Positions 35,150 to 46,587 of a stretch of DNA of 64,000 nt are shown piece after piece. A program made the translations under genes and the position numbers. Every line of letters starts with the position of its first letter. Position 1 is the first letter of the stretch. The notes beneath the pieces were generated by a model. The model saw only the letters and a list, made by a program, of their open reading frames with translations. It did no database searches and had not been told where the DNA came from. Source of the DNA: Collybia mongolica (lineage: Eukaryota; Basidiomycota; Agaricomycetes; Agaricales; Clitocybaceae); assembly GCA_013420905.1 (NCBI GenBank), contig JAAXNY010000004.1, positions 3,906,001-3,970,000 of the forward strand, given 5' to 3'.

Positions 35150-36349
35150 ACGATGGCCAGGGCTTTCTAATTGTATATTGGTATTAATAAAGGTCGAAAA
35201 GGAAATTCGGAAAGGAAAGAGCGGAGTTGGGAGGCAATTTCGTGAGAGTTTAAAGCGTTTCTTTGATATAAGTGCCCATTTTTTGGATGTTTTCACCAAA
35301 TACACGTTCATGCTTGGCAAGTACAATTGTGGGATCGTTCTGTCTGATGTCTTCGGCGATCGGTCAGTAATAATGGGCTTTGAGTAGGGGCAAGGAAATC
35401 GTCTTTATGTCAAGGTATCATTTGACGATCTGTTATTACCCAATGTCATAAAAAATTCATATGAAGAGTCCATGACGGAGAAATCTGCCATTCCGGTCAC
35501 TAAAGTTCAAGTAGCCGGTTCATCGGAAACTTGAACTTTTCAACCAGTCACCCACTTCAAGTTCAGAGCTCTTCAAGCTTTAACGCCTTAACTTACTCAA
35601 ATCTAGATGTCTGACTTTTACTGGCAGCTTCCCTAACGTTTACTAGTACTCTTGACCCTCCAGCCCTTCAACACTTGATGTATTGGATTGCGATCAATAC
35701 TTCACGTCTGAATCCAATAAGTATTAGACGGACCAAGGACCAAGAGCCAACGCATTCCACATAAAAAGACTGCACTCTGTTAACATCATTCAGCATCATC
35801 CCACAGGCCAATCAGGTCCCAGGGAGTGGCCAAAGCTAAGCTTTGGCTTCGAACACGGGTATCGAGTAACGTTAGGACACCGCAACGAAGAGGTCTTCAA
35901 ACTTATATTTGCTGTGTAGTTACCAGTATGGGCTTGTTGCACGCATGGAATAATCCGGCTTTCGATGGACTCGGGCCCGGCTTATTGAGATCATCTGGCT
36001 TAGGCTTTGACCCAAAGTATATTCAGATTCCAGACGGGTCCTCTCACCATCTTGGTAGACAAATAATTACTATTTGGATCTTTCGAATCTTTGTATCTGA
36101 TTAGAGGTGAGGCCTTAGGCATTGATGTTGGCCATTTCATATCTTACAGAATTACACGCACGTTTACAGTAGCCTCTGTCTATTATAGTATTTATCACCA
36201 CCAAGTGTCTCGGAATTGCTCACTGGTACCTGCTTTCACCCGACCTCATGCAGCTAGTTGAGGCAGGATCTCCAGTATTCAATACCTGTTGTGAGTTGCG
36301 GTCGCTACTGTCGAGAGTACCGTGTAAGATACAACAGTCGTACAGAGTC

Positions 36350-37030
36350 TTGCGGGGTTACACGATCCTTGATCTGATTCTTGATGTGATTTTTGGCCTC
36401 TCGGAGTCTCTGTAAGTGACAGCTTAGCGCTTAGGAACCTTATGTAACTCAGTCAGTTTTCCAGTCAACTGACTCCACTGAAGTCTAACCCACCCGAGTT
36501 TGGTAATAAAATATTCTTCTAAATGGCACTAAAATCTAGCACCAACAAGAAACTCCCTGCGTGGCCCCCCATAAATCCCAAATCACTCAATAAGATTGTG
36601 CCGCCACCACCACTTCCCCGAAAAGGATAACACAGACGAAAAAAGAGAACTCTGCTCTGAAGTCAACGGCCCGCCGGCGTCGAGGCACTCCAGCTTTTAT
36701 GTAGCGGCGTAGCAATGCGCGTTGCCGCGGCTTTACGAGGTGTCGGTTCTTTTATGCTGTACTCCAATGGGGCTTTAGGAGAGCTTGGCATGATAGGTAA
36801 AGGGAAATAAACTAAGTTGAAAATTTGTCAATAAGTACCGACAGTAATAGATCTCAAGGAGGCTTCGGTGTATGCCATAGTAAAAATCGTCCTAGGGATC
36901 ATGCAAAAATCGCCCTGATTTTATCTCGGTCAAAGCTGGACGCAACTGAGTATCAATAATCAGGAGAATAATTACTGATTAATCACATCAATAATCGGCA
37001 GTTAATCAGGTGCTTTGACCGGGACTATTT
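36350..37030. other. Extra sequence in duplication unit 2
   Basis: About 540-680 bp with no counterpart in unit 1, upstream of copy C. Near its right end CTCGGTCAAAGCT (about 36927) and AGGTGCTTTGACCGG (about 37008) form an imperfect inverted pair around an AT-rich core, which could be a small inverted-repeat element. I found no clear target duplication. Confidence 0.4.
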
Positions 37031-37473
37031 ATAGATCGCTCGACAACTCACCAGATCTTCAACCAACCTTCTTTATTTTCGGCACGAGTTCGAGTGGCCC
37101 ACCACTTGTTCGCTTCAAGGCCCACTCATAGTATCTGTTGATCTTGCCTTAATATACTGACTGCCATCCAGTAGCGCGCATCACAGTATCAGTATTTACC
37201 AACGCGGGGATCTATCTCATCCGTTGAAAACTGAAGCTACGGAATACGAGAGAGGGTGGCATGCGGCATCGAGAGAATCATACCTAAAATCAGTATCGAG
37301 GTCCCATGATATATCTATCGGGTTTTGAGTGTGTATAACCTTCCTTTCTCATGTCTTGACAAGGCTCCGCGGAGGTCGCCCTCCGAAGGACATAAAAGAG
37401 CCTCCGTCAAGCTGGAAGCGAATCGGAGCCAACAGCGAACATAAGCCAACTTCACTGTCTCTTACACCGAAAC

Positions 37474-37983
37474 ATGTTCTCTAAGATTCTCACCACTTTA
37501 CTCGCTACAACGGTGGCCAGTGCTGCCGTAATCTCGAACACTCCTATCCCCACGACGTCGCTCCCCAAGTTCAAGCTTAGCCCATCGGTGGGTTTAACCT
37601 TGATTTATAATTGCTGAGGTTCACACTCCATTCGCTAGGATCTTGGCTTTAGCCGTGCTCGTATCACCGCTACCAACGTTAACTTATCCCCCGAAGCTGC
37701 GTTGGTCGACCCGACCCTCATTCTATGCAGCGCTGCAAACTGCGCCTCTGGCTGCTTCAGACTCACCCTTGTCGACGAACCGCAGAACGTCTGTCTCGTA
37801 CCTGACTCTCCTCCCTCTTTCCTCTCTGTCGCCATCGACAATCCTGATGCCACTGTCATCCCCTTCGCAGTCCAAGTCGGGGACTGCGCTGCCAGTCTCA
37901 CGCAAATTTCCCAGAGCAACCTTTGCTTCAATGTCGATCCTGCCGGTATCAACTTCGTAGTTGTTCCCGGTTCCACTCCTTGA
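37474..37983 (+). CDS. Six-cysteine small secreted protein, copy C
   Basis: Two exons (37474-37587, 37639-37983) give 152 residues with the same intron position as A, B and D. Signal peptide KILTTLLATTVASA; all six cysteines kept at the family spacing. It differs from copy B at about 22 residues, including SAANCASGC for SVADCASDC and LVDEP for LIGAP, with no frameshift, so both copies look functional. The changes are spread over the mature protein. Confidence 0.82.
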
Positions 37984-38830
37984 ACGATGTCTAGGGTGTT
38001 CTCGTCGTTAGTTGGTATTATAATTAAGGATAGGAAATTTGGAAAGGAAAGAGTGGAGTTGTGAAACAACTTCGTGAGAGTTTGAAGTGTTTCTTTTGAT
38101 ATAAGTGCCCGCTTTTTGAGGTAAGTGTGGGAGTCTTTCTGTCTGATGTCTTCGGCGATCGGTCAGTATTAGTCGGTCTTGAATTTTATAAGGGCAAGGA
38201 AATCGTCTTAACATCAAGCCTGTATCACTTGACCATCTGAAATTTCATAGAGTCCATGATTGAGAGATGTGAGAACTTGCAAAGGTGTCATTCCGGTTAA
38301 TAAAGTTCAAGTAGCCGGTTCATCCAGAACTTGGAGGAGGTATCGCTCTCTAACCACTTAAAGTTCAAGCTCTTCAAGTTCTTCCGCAACCTTTACTCTT
38401 GACCATCCAGCCCTTCAACACTTGACGTATTGGATTGCGACTGATACCTCACCTCTGAATCTAACAGGCTTCGGACGGACCAAGGGCCAAGAACCAACGC
38501 ATTCCACGTAAAAAGGCTGCTCTCTGTTATCATCATTCAGCACCATCCAACAGGCCATTCGGGTCCCAGGGAGGGTCCGAAACTAAGCTTCGGTTTCGAA
38601 CACGGGTATCGGGTAACGTTAGGACACCAAATTTGAGCAACTTTACGGAAGGAAAAAAGTCTTCGAACCCGCACTTGCCGTGTAATGCTAAATGTGAACT
38701 TATTGCACGTATGGCACAATCAGGGTTTCGATGGACTCTGGCTCGGCTTGTTGTCGCCACCTGGTGTAGGATTTGGCTCAAATGTGCACGTTCAGAATCC
38801 AGACGGGTCCTCTCACCATCTTTGTAGACG

Positions 38831-39412
38831 AATACCCGCACTAAAGGAGGATACGCAACCCCGATGGAACTCAAATTGAGAGAGAGTCGGGATTGTGTCA
38901 TTGAGTCGGTGGTTCAGCATTCCATTTGACGTGCATTTCTTACGAACTTGGTTCATCTAGGCTTGCTTGTATCTGTCGTCAGGTCATCTGGCATCTGGTT
39001 AGCCATTCTGGGAGTTTAGGATACTCAGAGAGGGTAATCATGTGTTGGATATCCCGTCGATACTACGGGCGAAGGTGCTATTTTCGATCATGAGGCAAGT
39101 ATAAAATCCAGGACCTACAATCGACTTACCCAAACGATATCAAGTCTACCTTACAACCATCTTATATACTTCAAATGGCAGCAGGTTTACTCACCTCAAT
39201 TGTTCTCGTGGCCAGAAGACTCGATAGAAGCAACAGAGTGTCACACAATAAGTTCATTCTTTGGCCCGTATGTATGATCCCGCGCCAATATGAATTACTC
39301 ATTATCAACACCCCGCAGACTTCGCCCTGTTGCCCTCCTATAAATATCCAGTACTCAGCTCATGGTACAGGATGTCTTACGGCAAACATCTCTTTACTAC
39401 TCAAAAACAACG
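38831..39412. other. Upstream region of copy D
   Basis: No gene. CTATAAATATC at about 39340-39350, some 65 bp before the ATG, is a probable TATA box. Confidence 0.5.
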
Positions 39413-39927
39413 ATGAGATTCCAAATTCTGGCAACTTTTCTCTCAGCCACCTTAGCCAGCGCCGCGTCTGTTCCAACCATCGCCGCTTCTGTCAATTCCA
39501 TTTCGCATGGTATACTCACCCCATCAGTATGTGAATTCAGTCCCCACCTTTAGGCTAGTGTTGAAACCTCACTTAGAATGAAACTCTTGAACTTTCCCGC
39601 GCAATTGCGACGCACATAGATTCAGGCACAGAAGCAGTTCAGTTGGAGCCGGTGCTCCTGTTGTGTGCTCAGGCGGACTGTGCCAATCTCCAAAAGTGCT
39701 TTGGGTACAAGTTCATAAACCAGCCGAAAAGTACATGCGTGGGCTTATCACCCCCTTTCGCTTACACGTCCGTCGCCATAATAAATCCTGACAAAACCAC
39801 TATCCCTGTCATCGTCGGCGTCGGCAGATGTCCCAATTACGATTCAATTCCCCGGTACAACACTTGTTACAACCTTCCTTCAGGTGGGAATAGTTTCGCT
39901 GTCTTCAGCGGCTCCACTGGCCCCTGA
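39413..39927 (+). CDS. Six-cysteine small secreted protein, copy D (divergent)
   Basis: Two exons (39413-39526, 39577-39927) give 154 residues. Signal peptide RFQILATFLSATLASA. The alignment with A-C holds through LLLCAQADC, INPDKTTIPVIVGVGRC, NTCYNL and VFSGST, but overall identity is low. Cysteines keep the pattern with small shifts: C-x4-C-x5-C-x12-C-x30-C-x11-C. The intron position is the same. This is the oldest-looking paralogue and lies outside the duplicated units. Confidence 0.78.
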
Positions 39928-40181
39928 TTACTTTAGCGACGTGGGGCGAGTTACTCTTACTGTCGGGGAATAGGGTTGAAGGGTCGGGTGGGCAACAGGG
40001 CACTCTGAAGGGTGATTTGATCTGTGGTTACTTACGAGGGGGTGCTTTCAAGGCATTTTGTATCGAGTTTACCAGACTGAATTTATATGCGCAATTTTTC
40101 CCGGTTATAGAACGCTAGAAAGCCCTGATTTACTTGAACATCATTGACATCCTGGGGTGTTAACCAGAGCATAAAGTCAAC

Positions 40182-43046
40182 CTAATTCCACTTCTCCTGC
40201 GCATAGACTCCGAAAACTTGGTTGATTAGTAACGCGCTGTAAAGATGGACGTCCGCAGTTGTGTACGTTTTTGCTGATTGCAAACTATTGAGGATTGACA
40301 ATAGCTGCTCTTCGAAAAAGTCGACGAAAACGAGATCTATCGGTGTGTTGTCAGCCACATCGGGCGGCTTGGACCCAACAAAAACGGGAATTTGGTTGAA
40401 GGAGAGAGGTGTGTGTAGCGTATCGTCTCCCTCTCCGGGGCAAGACTTCAGAGACTGTGTTAATGCACGAAAATTCAAACGAGAGGTTTCACCCACGTCA
40501 TGTGTAACGTAACCTAAAGTGTGGTTAGCCTCTGCCCTCCTTTCCACCCCATATCGCCTGTCCATTTCTTCCAGCCATTGCATATATCGCTTGTCCACAT
40601 ATCCACGTCCATATAAAACATCATCTCTGGCTTTCAGTTCGTCGATGCTTCTCCTCTGTTCCCCTTGTTTATTCAGAATCGGAAGAACTTGATTCGCAAC
40701 AGATAAGGTTATGTTGGGAATGTAAAGGAACACATCCGTAAACGGAGAGGCGGTGAGTTGATCGTTCCTTGTGAAGGGTCCCGAATAGATGTCGAACCGC
40801 TGAGAGCCAGTGTTGGCGAGAATTAGATTCGGGATAGATGCACGCGTGTTGTTAATGGCGAGAGCAGTTGGAAGGACCTGTAATTGGGCAGTTTGAAAAT
40901 GATGGGAAGCACAATCAGGTAAAGGGGAAATGTCATACTAACCTCATCAGCTAGAAGGCTCAGGAGGGAGCCCGGTGATGGATATGGAGCCCTGCAAATC
41001 GAATTTCAGATCCATAGGAAGCGAGAGGATTGATCCTACTGGGCAAGAGTGAAATCCTGGGGTGCTGTACCGAACAAAAATGATAAATCGAACTTTTTCG
41101 CCAAATCCATGAGTCCGGCGGAGATGGATTTTCCGCGGGGAGTTTCGAATTCGAGGTTTCGACGTCCAGTATGATACTATAGTGATTGTTAGAAATGTAA
41201 TCAAAGGCACCGTATTCAAGCTGACCTCGTAAGTTACACGGTTAGGATCCAAGTATCGCCGAGAGAAAGTGATATTTTTCTTGCTTCCCCTGTGATCTAA
41301 TTTAGCGGCTGTATGAAGGAAATTAAAATTAAACGTGTGTGTCCTGGTAAATTAAACGGTGCTCTTACTAAGCCAACCTGTTTTACTATTCAATTTTTCA
41401 TCGACCAGGAATTACTAAACAAAATCTCACCGACAGTCTCCATGTATCGCCCGCTCTCAAGAGCCATGGATCTCCCATCAGGTTGTACTTGTAGAAAGCC
41501 GTTTAATTAGGGTTCTACACACGACACACAATACATACCGCAATCGCGAATGTGGGTATGTCCTAGAATGCACGGTAAATACTCATAGAAACTCTGAGGG
41601 GGTATACACTCACCACCAAGAATCATAATTGGTGTGAGGGGATGAACGACGCGGATTGCGTCAAAGACAAGCGGCCCTGTACAATTCGATAAGGTTTAGA
41701 ATACGATATAGAGCTAACTCGCACAGTCATCGTTGGAGACCGGCATGTGCCTGACGATGTAGTATAATGCATAAGATATGGTTAACCTATCATAAAACCA
41801 ACGTACCCGGCAAGCAGGAACAGATCAGGTTCTTCCGCGATGGCGTCATGGAACTGTAAACCAAATTCTGTAAAAGTGATCACCGGGTTACAGATCCACT
41901 CACCCATTTCTCTTTGACCATATCTGCCACCTTCTGAACGGTTGTATTGGCATCATTGTTTGTAAAATCGAACAAAACGCCAAGAGACGTAATTTTTCGG
42001 CCTCTTTGCGGGATGTATGAGTACAAGAAGTGTGGCCCCGACAAAACTCGGCGTACTTTCTGGTCTTGAATTTTGCAAAGCGACCTTGTGGGCGTTTGTC
42101 ACTGCCAAGCTCAGCATTTCAAGAAGAAACATGACGCACTTCCCACAGGCACACTGACAGCTTTTCCTTGTTTGTCCGCGATGGTAATATTGACGTTGGA
42201 CGATAGATAACGTCCGTTGAACCTCGGAGCGAAGTTTTGATGCCTATTAATAGTTCAGCGATAGGAGCATTTTCACGACATTTGGAACGAACATGTCTAG
42301 CGTATTTTGGTATATGTAGAGCTCATGACTTATAAAGATACTATATTAATAGCTGTGAAGAGGTAGTATAGAGCAACAACCTACTTCCCAATTGCAAGAA
42401 GATCGTAAGGGAGTTGTTTGAAGAACTCGTTCGCCTACATCAATTTCTCAGCAAAACATGTTCAAGTGACGAAAATCAAACCGCACGTCATGAGCATCCA
42501 CACCACCCGGCGCAAAACCGTCTGTCAGGCCGGTACCTAAAAAAGAGTCAGGGAGAGAACAAGGGCCACTGATAGTAATTCACTGCCTTACCGTCATGAA
42601 GATCCCCAGAATCGACCAATAGCAGGTCCACATCACGTTCCTATTAACGAAACTGAGTTGTCAACAAAGCACCATAGATCAAGGTTCCTTATCCGCACAA
42701 TCGCTTTCTCTTTCATATGAGCTACAAACGACGAAAAGTCACCAAAATCGCCACTGTTCGCGCATCAGCAACATTCAACGTATATCAAGGCTTGACGCTT
42801 GAACACATACCTGTAATTCGGCTCCGGGACTGAGGCCTTCTGATGCCCAAGTAACCACCCATGCGAATCTGTTGTATGAATAATATTGATATCGCCCCAT
42901 TCCAGAGGCCGGGATGGCGGAGTGATTGCCGCTGAAGGGTTGCCTCGTCGATTATGGGTATGAGTTGAATGGTCCCCATGTTCGTCTGCACAAGCCGAAA
43001 CTACAACCAAGGCAGAAAGCGCCTGTAGCGCAAGCGAAACCTTCAT
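40182..43046 (-). CDS. Secreted calcineurin-like metallophosphoesterase / 5'-nucleotidase type
   Basis: About 20 small exons give roughly 600 residues, resembling yeast YHR202W. The start [20 protein letters not shown] is a signal peptide. The full metal-binding set of the family is visible after splicing: TTDSHGW (D-x-H), [24 protein letters not shown] and [11 protein letters not shown]. The C-terminal part carries [21 protein letters not shown] and SCPGEGDDT. It would hydrolyse phosphate esters, possibly nucleotides, outside the cell or in the vacuole; the substrate is not deducible. Exon 1 is 43046-42811 and the last stop is at 40182. Exons of about 10-30 bases ([28 protein letters not shown]) make automatic models unreliable. 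A 42-base candidate intron after GYVTHD is in frame and may be retained. Confidence 0.87.
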
Positions 43047-43666
43047 CGTGGCGGAATGGGACAAGTGGTTCTTTCCCCCCGTGGACACGCACACACTATT
43101 TATATAACTGACTGTGGCCCCCAGTATAGAATCGAGTGACTGCCGACATTGCCGGGCATCGCCAGTTGTAATGGGATAGCCACTGTCGCATACTATGGCC
43201 ATATTTAACCACATTGAAGGTATTGCGTTGATGACAAAAACGAGAGTATTCGTTCCATTCCTGCCTCTGCAGGCACCAAGAGCCACTCACCAACTCTTCA
43301 ATTCACAGAAATTGCCCTCTCATCCCGACCTTACGTTGTTGGAGCGCATCCAAGATAGGCACCCGCTAGTCAAAGTTGGACGAAGGAAGAAGGAACGTAA
43401 GCGGAAAAGGCGTTTGAGGGGCGTGTGAGCTCACGTCAACGCCGCTATGCCAGCCATGTGGAGCTCCTTATTAACGTGCTTGATCAGAGAGTCGATGTAT
43501 CAACCAATTACTTGGGAATGTTGCCTCGTATGTATACACCTAATCTGTCAAGCAACGCACTAGAATTCAATCAGCTGTAGTACCAAAACTAAATTGTGCC
43601 ATGCGGTAGTTGTGCTGGATCACATCGGTGAACTTTCGAGGACTTCATATGAAACACATGAAATTT
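43047..43666. other. Intergenic
   Basis: Holds the promoter of the phosphoesterase gene and the 3' end of the NIF3-like gene. Nothing else recognised. Confidence 0.5.
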
Positions 43667-44115
43667 TCACAAATCCTCAAGTTTGTATACATCGTACGCA
43701 ACTTCTTCATACGGATGTGCCTGAGTTGACTGTAAATCTAACCTGAAAACTAAACATTCAAGGACTCACTGCTTTTAATTCCTGAATAGCGCGCTTCACT
43801 TCTTCTCTGTCTCCTTTGTCATTCACTACAACTTCGACCCGGTCCTCCTCGACATACTCTAGTTCTCCCATAGTTCCGATAGTAGGCTGGGTCCCAGGCC
43901 CAGGCTTGAACTGGCCTATAAACTAGTCACGCGCCACCGTGATGGCCAAACCAACAGACACCTTGCTAACCAGTTCCACGCGTCACAAAAGCGCACTGCT
44001 GATAGTTCCCAATCTTCCCGACATTCTGAGGGAGAGCTTTGAAGAGGTGATCAAGGATTTGTCGCGTGCTCTGGTGGGGAGAGAAGAATACGAGCTTGAA
44101 TCTAAGAACTGACAT
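43667..44115 (-). CDS. NIF3-like small protein
   Basis: Three exons (44115-43971, 43915-43770, 43720-43667) give 114 residues. The sequence KLVFFSPHQSTRQILDHLF, then CAFVTRGTGQFKPGPGTQP, VEVVVNDKGDREEVKRAI and AHPYEEVAYDVYKLEDL fits the small ferredoxin-like domain found inside NIF3/YqfO proteins, here as a stand-alone protein as in many fungi. The biochemical role of the free domain is unknown. The third intron accepts at the AG just before GCACATCCG, which restores AHPYEE. An upstream in-frame ATG at 44175 would add 20 residues. Confidence 0.82.
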
Positions 44116-44223
44116 ATGCCCGGATGAGAGGGAATTAAAGTTCCGAGTTCCGAAACAGCTTCCGCTTAACCACAACGTGTACCACTATCAGTGCACGTAC
44201 GTGCAATCTCCCCCTTTCTTCCA
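44116..44223. promoter_or_regulatory. Very short bidirectional promoter
   Basis: Only 108 bp separate the start codons of the NIF3-like gene (minus) and coatomer zeta (plus), so the two must share a promoter or overlap each other's leader. Confidence 0.6.
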
Positions 44224-44935
44224 ATGAATTTGTCCCTCTACAGCATTAATGCATTCATAATTCTCGACACTGAGGGCCATCGTGTCCTTGCAAAATACTA
44301 CCGCCCCAAAAGCCACCCACAAGGCGAATCGAAGGACCTACTCACGTTGAAGGAGCAGAAAGCGTTCGAGAAGGGGCTGTGGCAAAAGACCAAGAAACCA
44401 GGAGGTACGTATAATCTACATTTCACGAAGGAAGCTTCGGGTCAAGTTGCTTCGGTTGCTCATTTCAAACTTGTTTTGTGATTACAGGGGACATCATCCT
44501 ATACGACTCACATCTTGCCGTGTACAAACATTCCCTTGATCTTATTCTGTACTTCATCGCGGGCCCGACGGAGAACGAACTTATGCTTTCGACGGCACTT
44601 GGATCGCTGACGGACGCGCTGACGATGCTCCTTCGGAATTCACTAGAGAAGCGTGGGGTGCTAGAGAGCCTGGACCTGGTACTGCTCTGTCTAGACGAGA
44701 CAATCGATGACGGGTGAGCTCTTTGTATACTATTAGCTCCCATTGCGAGCTAGCCAGTTTAATGACTGACTATTCTGCGCCTAGGATCATCGTTGATACA
44801 GATGCTGCCGCCATCGCCTCACGCGTCAGTCGACCACGGCCGGACACCACGGAAATTGTGATCAATGAGCAGACAATAATGAACGCATATCAGACGGTCA
44901 AGGAGAAGATGCAGCAGCGGATGGGACAGCTGTAG
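44224..44935 (+). CDS. Coatomer subunit zeta
   Basis: Three exons (44224-44404, 44488-44713, 44785-44935) give 185 residues. Zeta-COP is the small subunit of the COPI coat that drives Golgi-to-ER retrieval. The longin-like fold starts [22 protein letters not shown] (residues 1-22, shown as [11 protein letters not shown] / [11 protein letters not shown]); [20 protein letters not shown] and [20 protein letters not shown] are typical. The C terminus is helical and charged ([18 protein letters not shown]). Length is standard. Earlier ATG codons in frame (44191) are possible but would add non-conserved residues. Confidence 0.92.
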
Positions 44936-45436
44936 TATTCGGTTGATTTCCCCTCGTCTGTATCTTGTCAATTATTCATTCTTAGTTGCCTCGCCCTGCG
45001 CCCTGCCCGTGGTTCGGCTCGTTAACTCCTCACGAAGGTCAGCCTATTCATAACGCTTCTGTTTTATAAAAATCTTCATTCATCGATCGTGGAGATGCGC
45101 TTAAAAGCTACTTCGCCCCGTTATGTCCCGTCTACTAATCATACAGCTGATCGTCCAGACTACACTGTTCTTCGCCTTGGATGATATGGGATACTCTCGG
45201 AGGTGTATGTGAATAGTGCCAATAGATAATACAAAGACGGATTACGGGCGAGGAGTGCAGGTATAGTACAAAGGAGTACACCGAGACATGGAGGGGGGCG
45301 TTACTGCAGGTGCTGCTATCATGAAAAGTGATCCAACGAAAACCATACGCGACCATTGCAGACCAATACCCTAACCACCAATGATCATATAAACCCAGAA
45401 GTGATAGGAAAGATGGGTGTCATAAGAGGGGCAGCA
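44936..45436. other. Intergenic between convergent genes
   Basis: Contains the 3' end of coatomer zeta. No gene or motif seen. Confidence 0.5.
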
Positions 45437-45860
45437 TTAAAGCCATTGTCGAACTAAAGGGCTATAGGATAAGATTGTGGTTAGCCAAAGGTTAAAGCCT
45501 GATAAACGGGTAGCAGGGCAGGGCCGCTCAAAGGGGAAGACCGGCGATATCCACGATAGAGTAAAAAACTCACCTCTCCTGTATCGTCTTCCCCAAGCTT
45601 GTATACCGATATGCTGCGAGTGTCGACGCAGCAGCAACGGATATGACACCGATCACCGAATACACAACGACTCGCGATGAAGGGTTCTTGCCCCAGATGT
45701 CAGATGAGGATAGCTGTGGGTGTTCGTAGATGGAGTATGTAGCGCGCATTATGAGTCTTGCGAGATGGGTGATATGTGGTACAAGGATACGCTTGGTGCA
45801 CGTTGGTTGATATACAGGGAGGGCGACAGGCGATTTGCGTGTTGTGTTGATAGCGATCAA
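45437..45860 (-). CDS. Small single-span membrane protein, hypothetical
   Basis: Two exons (45860-45574, 45461-45437) give 104 residues and close in phase. One hydrophobic segment is visible near residues 64-84 (VVVYSVIGVISVAAASTLAAY), after a basic N-terminal half and before a short tail ending SPLVRQWL. A shorter start at residue 38 (MRATYSIYEHPQ) is equally possible. The basic N terminus and single span could suit a small mitochondrial protein, but that is only an impression. I do not recognise a family. Confidence 0.45.
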
Positions 45861-46587
45861 AACAACAGTGAGACAACTCTTTAAGGTTGCTTTTTTAGTT
45901 CCGGTGATAAAAACTAGCGTTTAGGGGGCGAACCTTGGCTATCAAAGGCTTTGCTTGCACAATAGGCAGCAGCTACGGGGCACTTGAGCAGACCCTGCTG
46001 AATTGAGTTACTTTGTAGTAGTTGACAAGTGACGTGGATGAAAATCAGGTGCGCGTCCCGGGCTTTGTATGCCCATCCAATGCTCTTATGTCGAACAAGT
46101 GGGATTTCTCCATCAGAACCGGGTGGAATGGTCAGCATCGGACTGAGAAGATGAACAAGGCATTTCATCTGATCAACAAGCCGACTGATCTCCGTCAACT
46201 CCGGCTGACATCAATACCTTTGACGCCTCGAGGCGAGCATCGAATACTACGTAACGGCTCAAGGTAGGACTCGAGTCCACCCCTGCGCACGCCGCACTCC
46301 GAGACTCATTACAATCGTTAAAGAGTCGCCGTAGTACAGTAGAGAAACTAAATTGAAAGCAAAACAGCGATAAAAGATTGTGCGGGTAGGAGTACAGAAT
46401 GAGTGTAGTACCAGGCGAACTCGGCCAGAGTACGATCAGTGACACAACACGTCGCTAGAGGGTGTGTAGTAAGTAACGAGGGTGTCCGGCGTTCTAATCA
46501 GAAAAGAACAAGACTAGGAAAGCACAGTGATGGGGCATCGAAAGCAAAAAGGGGGGGGGGAGAACCAATTGTACCGGGCCTTATAGC
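45861..46587. other. Intergenic
   Basis: Nothing recognised. A G-run lies at about 46550-46560, just past the end of the F-BAR gene. Confidence 0.5.

Larger units (their letters stand above)
33800..36094 (+). repeat. Segmental tandem duplication, unit 1 (with copy B)
   Basis: It matches unit 2 (about 36095-38830) in the promoter, the gene and more than 600 bp of downstream sequence. Landmarks: GAGGTGAGGC- or GAGGCGGTAGG-type starts, GGTACCTGCTTTCACCCGA (33930 and 36222), CAACCAACCTTCTTTATTTT (34119 and 37060), the gene, then CGAACACGGGTATCG (35850 and 38599). Boundaries are approximate. Confidence 0.75.
36095..38830 (+). repeat. Segmental tandem duplication, unit 2 (with copy C)
   Basis: Same order of landmarks as unit 1, but the distance between the upstream block and the gene is about 540 bp longer, because of extra sequence around 36350-37030. 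The end near 38830 is approximate. Confidence 0.75.
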
